A stretch of DNA of 64,000 nucleotides, from positions 1 to 64,000 of the forward strand of contig PNLY01000003.1 in NCBI GenBank assembly GCA_013823325.1, in the 5' to 3' direction. This document shows positions 35,079 through 45,966 of this stretch, in pieces. A program made the position numbers and the translations under genes. A model generated the notes under the pieces. That model was not told the origin of the DNA, did not search any database, and was given only the letters and a program-made list of their open reading frames with translations. The stretch comes from Methylobacterium sp. (GTDB lineage: Bacteria > Pseudomonadota > Alphaproteobacteria > Rhizobiales > Beijerinckiaceae). Numbering within the stretch: the first letter of the stretch is position 1; each line of letters opens with the position of its first letter.

Positions 35079-36551
35079 TCAGGTCCCGCAGAACGTCGCC
35101 AGCACGCGCTCATGCGCAGCCGGCGGCCGGGCATGGTCCTCCCGGCCCGGCTGGTCCTCGAAGGGATCGGCGAGGACGCCCAGCAGTGTCTCGAATGGGC
35201 CGAGATCGTGGCGCTCGACGGCGGCCTCGATCGCCGCTTCGACCAGGTGGTTGCGCGGGATGAACAGCGGGTTGGCGCGCAGCATCGCCTCCCGGCGTGT
35301 TTCCGCCGGCGCGGGCTCCTGCAGCAGGCGCTGGCGCCAGCGGCCCTCCCAGGCGTCGAACTCGGCCGGGTCGGTGAAGAGGCTGCGACAGGCCTGCGCG
35401 CCCTCTGCCTGCCCCGCTGCCTCGCTCAGGCGCCGGAAGACCAGGGTGAAATCGGCCTCGCCGCGCTGCATCGTCTCGAGCAGCGCCTTGATGAGCTCGA
35501 CATCCTCCGCCTCCTCGGTGGCAAGCCCGAGCTTCCGGCGGAACCCTGCGATCAGATGTGCCTGGAATTGCGGATCGAACCGGCCGAGCGCCTCCTGCGC
35601 GATCGACACCGCCTCGTCGGCGTCCTCGGCCAGCAACGGCAACAGCGTCTCGGCGAAGCGCGCCAGATTCCAGCGCGCGATCGGGGGCTGGTTGCCGAAG
35701 GCATAGCGCCCGCGCTCGTCGATCGAGCTGAACACCGTCGTCGGGTGATAGACGTCCATGAAGGCGCAAGGGCCGTAGTCGATGGTCTCGCCGGCGATCG
35801 ACATGTTGTCGGTGTTCATCACGCCGTGGATGAAACCGATCGTCATCCATTGCGCGACGAGCGCGGCCTGCGCGGCGAGGACGGCCTCGAACAGAGCAAG
35901 ATAGCGACCATCGCCGGTGCATTCCGGATAGTGCCGTGCGATCACGTGGTCGGCGAGCAGGCGCAGCGCCTCGACATCCCCGCGGGCGGCGAAGAACTGG
36001 AAGGTGCCGATGCGGATATGGCTGGAGGCGACGCGGGTCAGGATCGCGCCGGGCAGCAGCGTCTCTCGCCTGACGACCTCCCCGGTCAGCACTGCAGCGA
36101 GCGCGCGCGTGGTCGGGATGCCCAGGGCGGCCATCGTCTCGCTGACGATGTATTCGCGCAGGACCGGCCCGAGCGCCGCCCGGCCATCGCCGCGGCGCGA
36201 GAACGGCGTCGGGCCCGCGCCCTTGAGCTGGAGATCCCGCCGCCGGCCATGCCGATCGACGAGCTCGCCGAGCAGGATCGCGCGCCCGTCGCCGAGCTGG
36301 GGGCTGAAGCCGCCGAACTGGTGGCCGGCATAGGCGGTCGCGATCGACGCCGCGCCGGCCGGCACGCTGTTGCCGGACAGCATCGCCAGACCGTCCGGGC
36401 CCTCCAGCCAAGCGGGATCCAGCCCGAGCTCCGCCGCAAGCGGCGCGTTCACTCGGATCAGCAGGGGCGCGGCGACGATGGTCGGCGCGACGGTGGCATA
36501 GAAGCGCGGTGGCAGCCGCGCATAGGAATTGTCGAAGGCGATCGGGTGCAT
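35079..36551 (-). CDS. selO: Protein adenylyltransferase SelO (YdiU family)
   Basis: This 490-residue pseudokinase-fold enzyme transfers AMP from ATP to Ser/Thr/Tyr of target proteins. SelO AMPylates redox proteins in other bacteria. Seen here: the N-terminal [14 protein letters not shown], the hallmark [33 protein letters not shown] with the nucleotide-contacting Lys, and [14 protein letters not shown] with DYGPCAFMD carrying the metal ligands. The bacterial form ends without the eukaryotic selenocysteine; here the C-terminus is ATFCGT, with a Cys three residues from the end. It converges with the DUF4432 gene (14 bp) and probably belongs to a separate unit from the sulfatase operon. Confidence 0.95.
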   Translation of the reverse strand: MHPIAFDNSYARLPPRFYATVAPTIVAAPLLIRVNAPLAAELGLDPAWLEGPDGLAMLSGNSVPAGAASIATAYAGHQFGGFSPQLGDGRAILLGELVDRHGRRRDLQLKGAGPTPFSRRGDGRAALGPVLREYIVSETMAALGIPTTRALAAVLTGEVVRRETLLPGAILTRVASSHIRIGTFQFFAARGDVEALRLLADHVIARHYPECTGDGRYLALFEAVLAAQAALVAQWMTIGFIHGVMNTDNMSIAGETIDYGPCAFMDVYHPTTVFSSIDERGRYAFGNQPPIARWNLARFAETLLPLLAEDADEAVSIAQEALGRFDPQFQAHLIAGFRRKLGLATEEAEDVELIKALLETMQRGEADFTLVFRRLSEAAGQAEGAQACRSLFTDPAEFDAWEGRWRQRLLQEPAPAETRREAMLRANPLFIPRNHLVEAAIEAAVERHDLGPFETLLGVLADPFEDQPGREDHARPPAAHERVLATFCGT

Positions 36552-36623
36552 GGCTCGAAGATAAGCGCAACAAGCCACACCGCAACACGAAGCGAGACCA
36601 GCGAGCCGCCCGGCGGCCTATGC

Positions 36624-38180
36624 TCAGCCCGAGCCGACCGCCTTGGCCGGATCGGTGAGCGGGATCGGCGGGTAATGCAGGCCGCGCTGCCCCGACAGCC
36701 CGCGATTGGGCGCAGACGACAAAGCGGGCTCGGCCATCCCCACGAGCGCGCCGTCGCGCAGCCAGGCCTCGTCGCCGCCATAGAGCTGGCCGGCAAGGGC
36801 GCGACTGAGCCGTTCCAGCGTCTGCGCATGGGCGGCCTCGGCGGCAAGATCGCGCGCCTCATGCGGATCGCGTTCGAGGTCGAAGAGTTGCAGGCGGTTG
36901 CCGGCGGGATACCAGATCAGCTTGTAGCGGCCGTCATGGACCATGCGTGTCGCCTTGGCGCCGACGAGCGATTCCCCGTACAGGATCTCGCGGCGGCGCT
37001 CGCCGACCATGGACAGCCCCTCGCAGCTTGCCGGCACCGGCACGCCGCAGAGGTCGAGCAGCGTCGGCATGATGTCCTGCAGGCCGACGAGGCGGCCATC
37101 GGTGGCGCCGACGCCGACCCGCTTGTCGCCGGTCGGGCCGGCGAGCAGCATCGGCACGGCGGCCGAGCCCTCATACATCAACCGCTTCGCATAGAGGCCG
37201 TTGTCGCCGAGCATGTCGCCATGATCGCCGCAGATCAGGATGACGGTGTCGTCGAGCAGGCCCTCCTCGCGCAGCGTCCCGATCAGGATGCGCAATTGAT
37301 GGTCGATATGGGTGCAGAGCGCATAGACGGCGCGGCGCATATCGGCGAGCTGCGCCGGCGGCAATTGCTCCCAATAGTTCCAGGCGACGCGCACCGCATA
37401 GGGCAGCGCCTCCGGATCCCTCGCCCAGTCGGCCATGCGCGGCGCGTCGACCTCGCGTGCCCGATAGCGCTCGAAATAGCTCGCCAGCGGCACCAGCGGC
37501 GGATGCGGATGGGTGTAGGAAACGTGCCAGAAGCCGGGCCGCGTCGGGTCGCGCCGCTTGATCGTCCGCGCCGCCGCCCAGGTCGTCCAGTTGGTGACGT
37601 GCAGCTCCTCCGGCAGGTGCCAGCTGCGCCAGCCATATTCATTGTTGCTCATGCCGTGCATGAACTGCTGGCCGGGGTAGCCGCGATCGGCGAGGAAGAG
37701 CTCGTAATCGTCGACGCCGCCGAGATGGCCGCGCCCCTCCTCCGCCAGCAGCGCCTCCTCGAAACCGATGCGGTTGCGCTGCGAATAGACATGCAGCTTG
37801 CCGACCGCCGCGGTCTGGTAGCCGGCGTCGCGGAAGCTCTGCGCCAGGGTCGGCAGCTGCGCCGGCATCGGCAGGGCCGGCTGGAACTCGCGGTCGCCAT
37901 GGCCGCGCGGGCTGGTGCCGGTCATCATCGAGCGCCGCGCCGGGATGCAGATCGGACACTCGGCATAGGCGTTGGTGTAGCGCGTGCCGACACGGGCGAT
38001 CTGGTCGAGCGTCGGCGTCTCCACCACCGGATGGCCGGCGATGCCGAGCAGCCGCGCCGGCCATTGGTCGACCGTCACGAACAGGACGTGGTTGCGCCGG
38101 GGCACCTCTGACGCGGCCTGCGCCGGCGGAACGGCCTCGCCGGCGAGTTCCTCGTAACGGTCGGCGGCTGCGTCCGGCAT
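36624..38180 (-). CDS. Second type I sulfatase, cytoplasmic
   Basis: This 518-residue protein has a ~30-residue polar N-tail, then NHVLFVTVDQWPARLLG (metal Asp) and no signal peptide. CPICIPARRSMMTG contains the CxPxR motif expected to be modified to formylglycine. CGDHGDMLGDNGLYAKR provides the distal metal ligands, and RMVHDGRYKLIWYPAGN is the C-terminal subdomain common in sulfatases. It is clearly diverged from the sulfatase at 32609. AGGA precedes ATG 38180, 10 bp after the Bug-receptor stop, so it forms a two-gene unit with that receptor. A phosphonate monoester hydrolase activity is a known alternative in this superfamily. Confidence 0.88.
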   Translation of the reverse strand: MPDAAADRYEELAGEAVPPAQAASEVPRRNHVLFVTVDQWPARLLGIAGHPVVETPTLDQIARVGTRYTNAYAECPICIPARRSMMTGTSPRGHGDREFQPALPMPAQLPTLAQSFRDAGYQTAAVGKLHVYSQRNRIGFEEALLAEEGRGHLGGVDDYELFLADRGYPGQQFMHGMSNNEYGWRSWHLPEELHVTNWTTWAAARTIKRRDPTRPGFWHVSYTHPHPPLVPLASYFERYRAREVDAPRMADWARDPEALPYAVRVAWNYWEQLPPAQLADMRRAVYALCTHIDHQLRILIGTLREEGLLDDTVILICGDHGDMLGDNGLYAKRLMYEGSAAVPMLLAGPTGDKRVGVGATDGRLVGLQDIMPTLLDLCGVPVPASCEGLSMVGERRREILYGESLVGAKATRMVHDGRYKLIWYPAGNRLQLFDLERDPHEARDLAAEAAHAQTLERLSRALAGQLYGGDEAWLRDGALVGMAEPALSSAPNRGLSGQRGLHYPPIPLTDPAKAVGSG

Positions 38181-38190
38181 CGTCCTGCCC

Positions 38191-39186
38191 TCAGTTCGCC
38201 TTGGCGCCGGAGATGCGGACGAGCTCCGCGATCTTGCCGGCCTCGGCCTTGATGAAATCGCCGAAGGCGGCCGGCGTGCCGCCGACCAGATCGATGTTGA
38301 GTGCCGCCATGCGCTCGCGCACCGCAGGGTCGGCGACGACCTTGTTGAGCTCGGCATTGAGCCGCCCGACGATCGCCGCAGGCGTCTTCGCCGGCACGAA
38401 GAGTCCGTGCCAGGAGGCGAACTCGTAGCCTGGCGCGCCCGCCTCGGCGATGGTAGGCACATCCGGCAGGGCGGCCGAGCGCTTCGGCCCGGTGACGCCG
38501 AGCGCCCGCAGCGCGCCCTCGCGTGCCATCGGCACGGCGGTACCGTCGATCATCGCCGTGACATGGCCGGCGACGAGGTCGTTGATCGCGGGAGCCGACC
38601 CACGATAGGGCACATGCGTGCCCAGCATCCCGGTCTTCGCCTTCAGCAGCTCGAAGGCGAGATGCTGCGGCGTGCCGAGGCCGGCCGAGGCATAGGTCAG
38701 CTTGTCCGGATTGGCCTTGCCGAAGGCGATGAGTTCGGCGAGGTCCTTGGCCGGCCCCTTGGGATTGACCACCAGCAGCAGCGAGACCGAGGTCAGCCGG
38801 ATCACCGGCGTGAAATCCTCCATCGGCCGGTAGGAGAGCTTGTCCTGCAGCGCCGGGTTGATGGCGTGGGTGGCGATGTCGCCGATCAGCAGCGTGTGGC
38901 CGTCAGGCTCGGCATGGGCGGCGTCGGCGGTCCCGATCGCGCCGGCCGCGCCGGGCTTGTTGTCGATCACAACCGGCTGGCCGAGCGCCTCGCTGAGCTT
39001 GGGGCCGATCAGCCGCCCGAGCAGGTCGACATTGCCGCCGGCCGGATAGGGCACGACGATCCGGATCGGCTTGCTCGGCCAGGGCGCCTGCGCTGCCGCC
39101 GGCACGGCCCAAAGCCCGGCCGTCGCCGCAAGCACGGCAAGCAGCATGCTGCGCCTCGAGCCGTCTGCACCATCCCGACCGGTCAT
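38191..39186 (-). CDS. Tripartite tricarboxylate transporter (Bug) receptor
   Basis: This 331-residue periplasmic receptor has a signal peptide (residues 1-33, with a twin Arg at SRRSMLLAV, cleaved after AAA). Family motifs are PIRIVVPYPAGGNVDLLGR, VIDNKPGAAGAIGT, ATHAINPAL and VPYRGSAPAINDLVAGHV. Bug receptors bind carboxylates, sometimes with no cognate TctA/B nearby, as here. GGGAGGA precedes ATG 39186. It is divergent from the broken LysR gene at 39305, the usual regulator arrangement, and cotranscribed with the second sulfatase. This could mean the sulfatase substrate carries a carboxylate such as a uronate (inference). Confidence 0.9.
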   Translation of the reverse strand: MTGRDGADGSRRSMLLAVLAATAGLWAVPAAAQAPWPSKPIRIVVPYPAGGNVDLLGRLIGPKLSEALGQPVVIDNKPGAAGAIGTADAAHAEPDGHTLLIGDIATHAINPALQDKLSYRPMEDFTPVIRLTSVSLLLVVNPKGPAKDLAELIAFGKANPDKLTYASAGLGTPQHLAFELLKAKTGMLGTHVPYRGSAPAINDLVAGHVTAMIDGTAVPMAREGALRALGVTGPKRSAALPDVPTIAEAGAPGYEFASWHGLFVPAKTPAAIVGRLNAELNKVVADPAVRERMAALNIDLVGGTPAAFGDFIKAEAGKIAELVRISGAKAN

Positions 39187-39304
39187 CGCTCAATCCTCCC
39201 GCGCGAGGCAGGCATTGCTTGCGCCCGCTCGAACATGAAAATCTGCGACTGGAAAGCCATCGAGAAATTAGTTTTGCTTATAAGTGATTTGCTCCGGAGG
39301 CCGC

Positions 39305-40223
39305 ATGGACCAGAGACAATTGTCCTCCTTCGTCACCCTGGCGGAGGAGCTCCATCGTCACCCTGGCGGAGGAGCTCCATTTCGTCCGCGCCGCGGCGCG
39401 CCTCGGCGTGACCCAGCCGGCGCTCAGCCAGCAGATCGCCAGGCTGGAGGAAACGCTCGCGGTCAGGCTGTTCGAGCGGACCAAGCGCCGCGTCGCCCTG
39501 ACCGATGCCGGCCGCGTCTTCCTCACCGACGCGCTCGCCATCCTGCGCCAGTTCGAGCAGGCGGCCATGGGAGCGCGGCGGGCGGCGAAGGGCCAGATCG
39601 GCCGCCTGACCATCGGCTTCGTCGAGGCTTCACCCTTCAACGTGCTGCCGCGATTGGTCTCCCGGCTCAGCCGCGACTTGCCGGAAGTCTCCCTCTTCCT
39701 GCAGGAGATGGTGACCGAGGAGCAGGTCGAGGCGCTGCGCTCGGGCCGGATCGATGTCGGCCTGCTCAGGCCGATGTTCAACGAGCCGGATTTCGGCAGA
39801 CTGCCACTGCTGCGCGAGAGCTATCTTGTCGCCCTGCCTGTGGGCCACCCGCTGGCGGAGGCGGACTCGGTCCCGCTCTCGGCACTGCGTGAGGAGCGCT
39901 TCATCGTCACCCCGGCCCGCAAGCGGCGCTATGTCGAGGGGCGCTTCCGCGCCGCCTTCAGGCGGGCAGGCTTCGAGCCGCAGGTGGCGCAGGAGGTCAA
40001 CCAGCTCCACACCATCATCGGGCTGGTCGGCGGCGGCATCGGCGTCGCGCTGGTGCCGCATTCGGTCTCGCGGCTCGATCTCGAAGGCGTGGTCTACCGG
40101 CCGCTGCGGGACAAGGATGCTCCCGTGGCCGAGCTTGTCGCGGCCTGGTCGCTCGAGCGCGAGACACCGGTCCTGCGCCGCTTCCTGGCGATCGCGCAGG
40201 CGACGGCTTCGACTGGAGGATGA
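39305..40223 (+). pseudogene. LysR-family regulator gene frameshifted by a 25-bp tandem duplication
   Basis: From ATG 39305 the frame gives MDQRQLSSFVTLAEELH and then goes out of frame. Removing one copy of the duplicated 25 bp (39331-39380) restores a standard LysR start: LHFVRAAARLGVTQPALSQQI, then RLEETLAVRLFERTKRRVALTD. The rest is intact to 40223: a full effector domain (IGRLTIGFVEASPFNVLPRL onward) of ~270 residues. As written, the helix-turn-helix is disrupted. Translation restart at GTG 39408 would lack half of it. The regulator would have controlled the divergent Bug receptor/sulfatase unit. The perfect duplication suggests the event is very recent or reversible. Confidence 0.9.
39331..39380. 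repeat. Perfect 25-bp tandem duplication
   Basis: Two exact, adjacent copies (39331-39355 and 39356-39380) of a 25-bp unit starting CGTCACCCTG and ending GCTCCAT lie in the LysR helix-turn-helix coding region. Twenty-five is not a multiple of three, so the duplication causes a frameshift. Confidence 0.97.
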
Positions 40224-40409
40224 ACCGGCTACGGGCGGTGGGCCGAACCTTCACGCCGATCCAGCGGTCGCCGGTGATGGAATGGCCGAGGCCGCTTCCT
40301 TGAGGATCGCCCCGCTCGCGCTCGTCAGCGGCAGGGCAAAGGCCGCCCCCTCCGCATCGCCGTCCTCGGCACGTATCCGCGATCCCCGACGACGGCCCTG
40401 GCGGGCCGG

Positions 40410-41369
40410 TCAGCCCGCCCGCCTTGCGGCGCCGTCACCGGCTCCCGAGGAGTCATCAACGCGCGTCCCGCGCAGCGCGCCGGCCGATTGCCGCACCACC
40501 TCCGCGATCTCCAGCAGCTGCCGCGCCAGCGGACTGGTCTTGCGCCAGACCATGCCGATGGTCCGGGAGGGCTCCGGCGCCTTGAAATGCGTGATCGCGA
40601 CAGAGGCCGAGCGTGTCTCGACCGGCACCGCCATTTCCGGGATCAGCGTGACGCCGAGCCCGGCATCGACCATCTGCACCAGCGTCGACAGCGAGCTGGC
40701 ATCGAGCAGATCGCGCGACTGCACCGTGCGCGGCTTGGTGCTGCAGAACGACAGGGCCTGCTCGCGGAAGCAGTGCCCCTCCTCCAGCAGTAGCAACCGC
40801 ATCTCGCGCAAGGCCTCACGGTCCGGCGCCGGCTCACCCTCCTGCGCACGCGGCCGGACCAGCACGAAGCGCTCGGTGAACAGCGCGACTTCCGCCAATG
40901 ACGGCTCCGATACCGGCAGGGCGACGATCGCCATGTCCAGGCGCCCTTCGTTCAACTCCTGGACCAGCTTCGGCGTCAGCGTCTCCCGCACATTGAGGTC
41001 GAGTTCGCCATGCAGGCGCGTCAGATCGCCGATCAGGCCGGGCAGCAGATAGGGCGCCACCGTCGGGATCACGCCGATGCGCAGGCGCGTGACCTGCCCC
41101 TCCCGCGAGGCGTGCGCATACCCCTCCAGCTCGTCGAGCGAACGCAGGACGTCCCTGGCCCGGGCGGCGATCTCCTCGCCGAAGCGCGTCAGCCGGACCT
41201 GGCGCCGGTCCCGCTCGAACAGCTCGGCGCCGAACTCCGCCTCCAGCGCCTTGATCTGCTGCGACAGGGCCGGCTGCGAGATCGCGCAGGCCTCCGCCGC
41301 GCGGCCGAAATGGCCGTGCCGCACCAGCGCATCGAAATAGCGCAGCTGCTTGAAGGTCAGATTTGTCAT
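40410..41369 (-). CDS. oxyR: Hydrogen-peroxide-sensing LysR regulator OxyR
   Basis: This 319-residue LysR protein has a helix-turn-helix at about 4-62 (LRYFDALVRHGHFGRAAEAC, then SQPALSQQIKALE). The effector domain carries the OxyR redox pair in EEGHCFREQALSFC: two cysteines separated by eight residues in the position of E. coli C199/C208, which form a disulfide on peroxide exposure. It is divergent from katG across a 99-bp gap, the classic OxyR-KatG pairing. No ribosome site is obvious at ATG 41369. The 186 bp before its convergent neighbour hold nothing I recognise. Confidence 0.93.
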   Translation of the reverse strand: MTNLTFKQLRYFDALVRHGHFGRAAEACAISQPALSQQIKALEAEFGAELFERDRRQVRLTRFGEEIAARARDVLRSLDELEGYAHASREGQVTRLRIGVIPTVAPYLLPGLIGDLTRLHGELDLNVRETLTPKLVQELNEGRLDMAIVALPVSEPSLAEVALFTERFVLVRPRAQEGEPAPDREALREMRLLLLEEGHCFREQALSFCSTKPRTVQSRDLLDASSLSTLVQMVDAGLGVTLIPEMAVPVETRSASVAITHFKAPEPSRTIGMVWRKTSPLARQLLEIAEVVRQSAGALRGTRVDDSSGAGDGAARRAG

Positions 41370-41408
41370 AATCTGAGCTTATCGTCGCGATCAGAAAATC
41401 GGAATTAA

Positions 41409-43733
<2,325 letters not shown>

Positions 43734-43741
43734 AAACAGCG

Positions 43742-43771
43742 ATGCGCGGCCGCCCGGCGGCGGCCGCGCAT
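43742..43771. terminator. Strong hairpin between convergent katG and sensor-kinase genes
   Basis: ATGCGCGGCCGC (43742-43753) and GCGGCCGCGCAT (43760-43771) are perfect 12-bp arms around a 6-nt loop, 8 bp after the katG stop and 28 bp before the end of the convergent kinase gene. There is no T-run, but the position suits a bidirectional transcript end. Confidence 0.6.
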
Positions 43772-43799
43772 ACACTTCAAGGGCGCCGCCAGAGATCGG

Positions 43800-45131
43800 C
43801 TATGGATGTCCGGCCGGAAGCGTGATCGTCGCCCTGAGCCCTGCGGCCGGGGTGCGATTTTCGAGTGACAGCGAGGCGCCCAGGCGCGCAAGGGCAGTCT
43901 CGACGATCGACAATCCGAGGCCGGTCCCGGCGGTCTTGGCACTGCGCCCCCGATAGAAGCGCTGCGTCACCAGCGCGACCTCTTCAGCGGGAATGCCAGG
44001 GCCATCATCCTCTACAGCGAGGGCAGTCTCGGCGATGCGAAACCAGCGCACCTGCCCGCCTGCCGGACTATGACCGCAGGCATTCTCGTGCAGGTTGCGC
44101 AAGGCCAGCCGCAGATTCTCGGCCTGTCCCGAGAGGACGAGATCATCGAGAGCCGGATCGATCTCGACGGTGAGCTCCGGCCATTTCCGCTCGCCATCGA
44201 TCTCGCGTAGCAGCGGACCGACGCGGATGCGCTGCCGATCGGAGCTGGCTGCAGCAGCATCGAGCCTGGCAAGCGCCAGCAACTGGCTGATCAGCCGTGC
44301 CGTCCTGTCGACGCCCTGCACGATCCTGTCGAGCGCCGAGAGGCGTATCGCGTCGTTGCCGGCTGCCTTCGCGATCTGCGCCTGCGTACGGATGCCGGCA
44401 AGCGGGGTGCGCAGCTCGTGCGCGGCGAAGGCCGTGATCTCGCGCTCGTGCCGCCTGGCCAAATCGAGGCGCCGGAACAGCCCGTTCAGCGCGTCGGTGA
44501 GCGGGCGGATTTCCCTGACCGCATTGGCGCCGACAGGGCTGAGATCATCGGCCGGACGGCTCTGGAGGTCCCTGGCGATCTGCCGCAGCGGGGCAAGCCC
44601 CCTGCCGACGCTGAGCCAGATCAACCCGGCAAAGAGCGGCAGCATCAGCAGGGTCGGCGCCACCAGCCCGAGCACGAGATCCTGCACGAGCCGCTCGCGC
44701 AGGCCGAGGCGGTCGCCGACCAGCACCCGCACCCCCTTGGCCGCATCCTCGATGGCATAGACGCGCCACGCCTCGCCATTGATCACGCTGTCATGGAAGC
44801 CGCTGCCATGCGCTGAAAGCCGCTCGGCCGGGGCCGTCGTCGACGCCGCGACGAGACGCCCGCCCAGCGACCAGATCTGGCAGGAGAGCTGACGCTCGTA
44901 GCCGGCCGTCTCCACGGCATTGAACTGTGGAGTGCCGGCGATCGCCGCTTGGGAGGAGCGATCATCCTGCACCAGCGAGGCGACCATACGCGCCGCTTCC
45001 TGCAGGCGCGTGTCGAGCACGCGCTCGAGCTCGTTCTTGGTTCCGAGATAGATCCAGGCCGTCGCGGCAAGCCAGATCAGGCTCGTGGTGACGACCAGGA
45101 TCGCGAACAGCCGGCCGCGCAGCGAGCTCAT
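43800..45131 (-). CDS. Two-component sensor histidine kinase (QseC/PmrB-like)
   Basis: This 443-residue inner-membrane kinase has transmembrane segments at about 8-29 and 152-176. They flank a ~120-residue periplasmic sensor (NELERVLDTRLQEAARMVAS onward), followed by a HAMP-like linker. The H-box is AFAAHELRTPLAGIRTQAQ (phospho-His), the N-box is LHENACGHSPAGG, and the G-boxes are VEDDGPGIPAEEV and AGTGLGLSIVE. It overlaps the response-regulator gene by 4 bp. The periplasmic sensor type and the PmrA-like box upstream of the pair suggest envelope or metal/polymyxin-type sensing, which is inference. Confidence 0.92.
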   Translation of the reverse strand: MSSLRGRLFAILVVTTSLIWLAATAWIYLGTKNELERVLDTRLQEAARMVASLVQDDRSSQAAIAGTPQFNAVETAGYERQLSCQIWSLGGRLVAASTTAPAERLSAHGSGFHDSVINGEAWRVYAIEDAAKGVRVLVGDRLGLRERLVQDLVLGLVAPTLLMLPLFAGLIWLSVGRGLAPLRQIARDLQSRPADDLSPVGANAVREIRPLTDALNGLFRRLDLARRHEREITAFAAHELRTPLAGIRTQAQIAKAAGNDAIRLSALDRIVQGVDRTARLISQLLALARLDAAAASSDRQRIRVGPLLREIDGERKWPELTVEIDPALDDLVLSGQAENLRLALRNLHENACGHSPAGGQVRWFRIAETALAVEDDGPGIPAEEVALVTQRFYRGRSAKTAGTGLGLSIVETALARLGASLSLENRTPAAGLRATITLPAGHP

Positions 45132-45790
45132 GACACGTCCTTGAGGCGGTAGCCGAGGCCACGCACCGTCTCGATCAGCTCGCGCCCGAGCTTCTGCCTG
45201 AGATTATGGATATGAACCTCGATCGCGTTGCTCTCGACATCCTCCTGCCAGCCATAGAGCCGCTCCTCCAGTTGCGCGCGCGAGCGGATGACGCCCGGCC
45301 GCTCCGCCAGCGCGCGCAGAACGGCGAACTCCCGGCGCGTCACATCGATCGTCGTGCCGTCTCGCGCCACCGCGTGGCGCTCAGGATCGAGGACGAGGCC
45401 CACAGCCATGATCGCGGGCGCTGCCCGGCCCTCGCCACGCCGCCCGATCGAGCGCAGCCTCGCCGCGAGCTCGTCGAGATCGAACGGCTTGCCGAGATAA
45501 TCGTCGGCGCCCCGATCGAGTCCGACGATGCGGTCGCGGGTCTGGTCGAGCGCGGTCAGCAGCAGGATCGGGCAGCGCTCCCCCTGTGTCCGCAGGTCCC
45601 GGAGCAGATCGAGGCCAGATCCGTCCGGCAGCATGATGTCGAGTACCATCGCGTCGAAGGCGCCGGCCGCCAGCGCATGCCGCGCATCGCCGCAACTTCC
45701 GACCAGCTCGGCGTTCATGCCGTGCAACCTCAGCCCGACGGCAAGACCGTCGGCGAGAAGCGGGTCGTCTTCGACGATGAGCACGCGCAT
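45128..45790 (-). CDS. OmpR-family response regulator (PmrA/QseB-like)
   Basis: In this 220-residue protein, the receiver domain has the acidic pocket VEDD, the phospho-acceptor Asp in AMVLDIMLPDGSG, and Lys in DDYLGKPFDLDEL. The C-terminal OmpR winged helix ends with NAIEVHIHNLRQKLG and TVRGLGYRL. ATG 45790 is the start. A perfect CTTAAG-N5-CTTAAG direct repeat lies 32-48 bp upstream of the start, so the gene pair probably autoregulates. It is divergent from the DsbA/L,D-transpeptidase pair, which may share the site. Confidence 0.93.
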   Translation of the reverse strand: MRVLIVEDDPLLADGLAVGLRLHGMNAELVGSCGDARHALAAGAFDAMVLDIMLPDGSGLDLLRDLRTQGERCPILLLTALDQTRDRIVGLDRGADDYLGKPFDLDELAARLRSIGRRGEGRAAPAIMAVGLVLDPERHAVARDGTTIDVTRREFAVLRALAERPGVIRSRAQLEERLYGWQEDVESNAIEVHIHNLRQKLGRELIETVRGLGYRLKDVS

Positions 45791-45821
45791 GTGACCTCCA
45801 CGGCCCAGCATCGCCGCCGAG

Positions 45822-45838
45822 CTTAAGGCTGGCTTAAG
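45822..45838. promoter_or_regulatory. PmrA-type box upstream of the two-component operon
   Basis: CTTAAG (45822-45827), a 5-bp spacer GCTGG, then CTTAAG (45833-45838) form a direct repeat with an 11-bp period. This is the consensus geometry of PmrA/BasR and QseB-like OmpR-family binding sites. It lies between the response regulator and the divergent dsbA-like gene. Confidence 0.75.
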
Positions 45839-45966
45839 CTGGGTAGCGCCGATGGCCCGCATCCGTCCACCGCCGGGGACGTGACGATGCGACCGCCGCG
45901 AGCCGCGCCTGGCTCCCGGATCGGCAGGCGCAGCGCGATCCCGGCAGCCGAGAGAGCCGCAAGCCC

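Noticed and set aside
35112-38111. 999-codon plus-strand open frame spanning selO and the second sulfatase
   Set aside because: It runs antisense across two well-supported genes and their gap, with Arg/Asp-rich composition and no domain.
40224-40409. Possible short coding remnant between the broken LysR gene and oxyR
   Set aside because: A minus-strand frame is open for about 40 codons but shows no recognisable motif or start signal.
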